In this document: positions 5,695-7,198 of the stretch, piece after piece
How the letters are laid out: every line of letters starts with the position of its first letter
How positions within the stretch are numbered: position 1 is the first letter of the stretch
The notes under the pieces: model-generated
Databases searched by the model: none
Told to the model about the DNA's origin: nothing
The model's input: only the letters and a program-made list of their open reading frames with translations
Origin: Veillonella sp.
Lineage (GTDB): Bacteria > Bacillota > Negativicutes > Veillonellales > Veillonellaceae
NCBI GenBank assembly: GCA_019419725.1
Contig: DXZL01000012.1
Span: 15,819 to 23,016 of the forward strand
Reading direction: 5' to 3'
DNA: 7,198 bases
Position numbers and translations under genes: made by a program

Positions 5695-6570
5695 ATGAAC
5701 AATATGAAAACAACGCTATTATTAGCGACTCTAACGGCCATTTTAGTGGTCTTAGGTGATATGATTGGCGGTAGAAGTGGTATGATGATTATGTTTGTTA
5801 TATCCATGGGCATGAATTTTATGTCCTATTGGTATAGCGACAAAATCGTTTTAGCACAATATAATGCACAACAAGTTACTGCTCAATCTAACCCAAAACT
5901 ATATGCTATGGTAGAACGTTTGGCTAAGAATGGTAACTTACCGATGCCAAAGGTGTATATCATTCCAAGTGATGTACCTAATGCGTTTGCTACAGGTAGA
6001 AATCCAAGTCATGCAGCGGTAGCTGTTACAGAAGGTATTCAACGTCTATTAACTGATGATGAGCTAGAAGGTGTTCTAGGTCACGAATTAACACATGTTA
6101 AAAATCGTGATACCTTGATTAGCACGATTGCCGCCATGATGGCAGGGGCTATTTCTATGATTGCCCATGTGCTTCAATTCTCGGCTATATTTGGTCGTTC
6201 AGATGACCGTGAAGGCTCTAACCCGTTAGAGTTAATAGGCGCCATAGTTATTGCACCTATTGCAGCAGGACTCATTCAAATGAGTATTTCTCGGGCTCGT
6301 GAGTTTTTAGCTGATGAAGGGGGCGGAGAGATGTGTCGAAATCCATTGGCTTTAGCATCTGCCCTCGCTAAAATTGACTACTATTCAAAACATGGTGCAT
6401 TGCCAAATGCAAGTAATGCAACAGCCCATATGTTTATCATCAACCCTATGGTTGGTATTGGTGAAAGCTTGAGCAATCTTTTTAGTACACATCCTCGTAC
6501 AGAGGAACGTATTGCAAAATTGAAACAACAAGCAATGAATCCTAAATATAAAGAGAAAGCATTATTTTAA
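5695..6570 (+). CDS. htpX: Membrane zinc metalloprotease HtpX (M48 family)
   Basis: The 291-residue protein matches HtpX in length and order of parts. Two N-terminal membrane helices (about 6-22 and 27-45) are followed by the cytoplasmic protease domain with the zinc motif HELTH at 130-134 (His130, Glu131, His134). Two further hydrophobic segments (about 140-163 and 178-198) come next, then SRAREFLAD (199-207), in which Glu203 is the expected third zinc ligand. The C-terminal FSTHPRTEERIAKL (263-276) is conserved in the family. HtpX degrades misfolded inner-membrane proteins and works alongside FtsH in membrane quality control. It has its own extended -10 promoter with an overlapping inverted repeat, which suggests regulated expression. 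The stretch ADEGGGEMC has Gly where many members have Ala after the GG, a minor change. Confidence 0.95.
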   Translation: MNNMKTTLLLATLTAILVVLGDMIGGRSGMMIMFVISMGMNFMSYWYSDKIVLAQYNAQQVTAQSNPKLYAMVERLAKNGNLPMPKVYIIPSDVPNAFATGRNPSHAAVAVTEGIQRLLTDDELEGVLGHELTHVKNRDTLISTIAAMMAGAISMIAHVLQFSAIFGRSDDREGSNPLELIGAIVIAPIAAGLIQMSISRAREFLADEGGGEMCRNPLALASALAKIDYYSKHGALPNASNATAHMFIINPMVGIGESLSNLFSTHPRTEERIAKLKQQAMNPKYKEKALF

Positions 6571-6592
6571 TTAATATCTACAGGAGGATATC

Positions 6593-7000
6593 ATGCAAGA
6601 AACATTAGTTTTAATCAAACCAGATGCAGTTAAGCGTCAATTAAGTGGTGAAATTCTTAGCCGTTATGAACGTAAAGGTCTTGTAATTAAAGCATTAAAA
6701 CTTCTACAAGTACCTCGTGAATTAGCTGAAGAGCATTATGCAGAGCATAAAGAGAAACCATTCTTTGGTGAATTAGTAGATTTCATCACATCTGGTCCAG
6801 TTCTTGCTTTCGTATTGGCCGGAGATAATGCTATAGTATCCGTACGTGCGTTAAACGGTGCAACAAATCCTGTAGATGCTGCCCCTGGTAGTATTCGTGG
6901 TGACTATGCCTTAACAATGGATGCCAACGTAGTGCATGCTTCTGACTCTCCAGAGGCTGCTGCTCGTGAAATTCATCTTTGGTTCCCAGAATATAAATAA
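6593..7000 (+). CDS. ndk: Nucleoside diphosphate kinase
   Basis: The enzyme moves the gamma-phosphate from a nucleoside triphosphate (mainly ATP) to other nucleoside diphosphates, keeping NTP and dNTP pools balanced. At 135 residues it is a normal-length bacterial Ndk. Visible landmarks are LVLIKPDAVKR (5-15, Lys9 and Asp11), the nucleotide-binding run GATNPVDAAPGSIRGDYA (89-106, Arg102) and NVVHASDSPEAA (112-123), in which His115 is the phosphohistidine of the ping-pong mechanism. A near-perfect AGGAGG at 6582-6587 sits five bases before the ATG, fitting strong translation. It follows htpX by 22 bases with no terminator, so the two are probably on one transcript. Confidence 0.97.
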   Translation: MQETLVLIKPDAVKRQLSGEILSRYERKGLVIKALKLLQVPRELAEEHYAEHKEKPFFGELVDFITSGPVLAFVLAGDNAIVSVRALNGATNPVDAAPGSIRGDYALTMDANVVHASDSPEAAAREIHLWFPEYK

Positions 7001-7015
7001 TCTCAAGGTTGAGAT
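7000..7015 (+). repeat. ndk: Short inverted repeat directly after ndk
   Basis: ATCTCAA (7000-7006) and TTGAGAT (7009-7015) are reverse complements with only GG between, so in RNA about five pairs would form with a six-base loop. The 5' arm starts at the last base of the ndk stop codon. No T-run follows directly (CCTGTAGCTTTTCTTTC), so it is at best a weak terminator or a 3'-end processing or stability hairpin. Confidence 0.4.
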
Positions 7016-7065
7016 CCTGTAGCTTTTCTTTCTACATTTATGTATATCTATAGGAGGTAATACAT

Positions 7066-7198
7066 ATGGCAAGTAGTGTTTACACTAAAACAGGTGATGC
7101 TGGTACAACTGGTTTATATACCGGTGAGCGAGTACCTAAATCCTCTTTACGCGTAGAAGCTTATGGTACAATCGATGAATTACAAGCTTTTCTAGGCT
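7066..7198 (+). CDS. PduO-type ATP:cob(I)alamin adenosyltransferase, N-terminal part
   Basis: The window ends 44 codons into this gene. The visible residues follow the PduO-type adenosyltransferase signature: VYTKTGDAGTTGLYTGERV (5-23) and RVEAYGTIDELQAFLG (29-44), where the TKTGDxGTT loop binds ATP and the Arg-x-Glu-Ala-Tyr-Gly-Thr-x-Asp-Glu-Leu stretch is the family hallmark. The enzyme adds the 5'-deoxyadenosyl group of ATP to reduced cobalamin, making coenzyme B12 for enzymes such as methylmalonyl-CoA mutase. The start is set by AGGAGGT at 7052-7058, seven bases before the ATG. The gene is cut by the window edge rather than broken. It lies 65 bases after ndk with no clear promoter or terminator between. 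Confidence 0.9.
   Translation, partial: MASSVYTKTGDAGTTGLYTGERVPKSSLRVEAYGTIDELQAFLG

Noticed and set aside
1..7198. Mobile elements, CRISPR arrays, tRNA or rRNA genes, or a defence system
   Set aside because: No transposase, integrase, regularly spaced repeats, cloverleaf or nuclease-like gene is visible; all sizeable frames are accounted for by recognised chromosomal families.

Overview
The window looks like a stretch of ordinary chromosome from a low-GC bacterium. All genes lie on the plus strand, are tightly packed, and carry strong AGGAGG-type ribosome binding sites with AT-rich synonymous codons. A ChbG/HpnK-type deacetylase, a flippase-like membrane protein, HtpX, Ndk and a PduO-type cobalamin adenosyltransferase together with a Bacillus/Clostridium-type ACT protein (UPF0735) suggest a Firmicute, possibly a diderm Negativicute such as Veillonella. 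That placement is an inference from gene content and style; no rRNA or other marker is present.

Layout: (1) 1-117 is the C-terminal tail of an ABC-transporter ATPase, followed one base later by a TrmH/SpoU-family rRNA 2'-O-methyltransferase (119-913). (2) 914-1098 is a regulatory gap with an AT-rich hairpin, a good intrinsic terminator, a candidate extended -10 promoter, and a second strong terminator just upstream of the next gene. (3) 1099-5639 reads as one compact gene string: a ChbG/HpnK-like carbohydrate deacetylase overlapping by 4 bp a flippase-like (LPG synthase TM-domain) membrane protein, then a UPF0735 ACT-domain protein, homoserine dehydrogenase (hom) and homoserine kinase (thrB). 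(4) 5640-5694 holds an extended -10 promoter overlapped by an inverted repeat, ahead of the membrane zinc protease htpX (5695-6570), followed by nucleoside diphosphate kinase ndk (6593-7000) and the start of a PduO-type ATP:cob(I)alamin adenosyltransferase (7066 to the window edge).

How they work together: hom and thrB carry aspartate semialdehyde to O-phosphohomoserine, the last steps before threonine synthase, which is not in this window. The ACT protein upstream of them is a plausible amino-acid-responsive regulator. The deacetylase and flippase-like protein form a translationally coupled pair that plausibly acts on a sugar-containing envelope lipid, but the substrate cannot be read from sequence. 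HtpX, Ndk and the adenosyltransferase are housekeeping functions with no obvious shared pathway.

I found no mobile element, CRISPR array, tRNA or rRNA, and no clearly new multi-gene system. The items most worth a second look are the terminator sitting between promoter and gene at 1008-1098, the deacetylase/flippase pair, and the inverted repeat over the htpX promoter.
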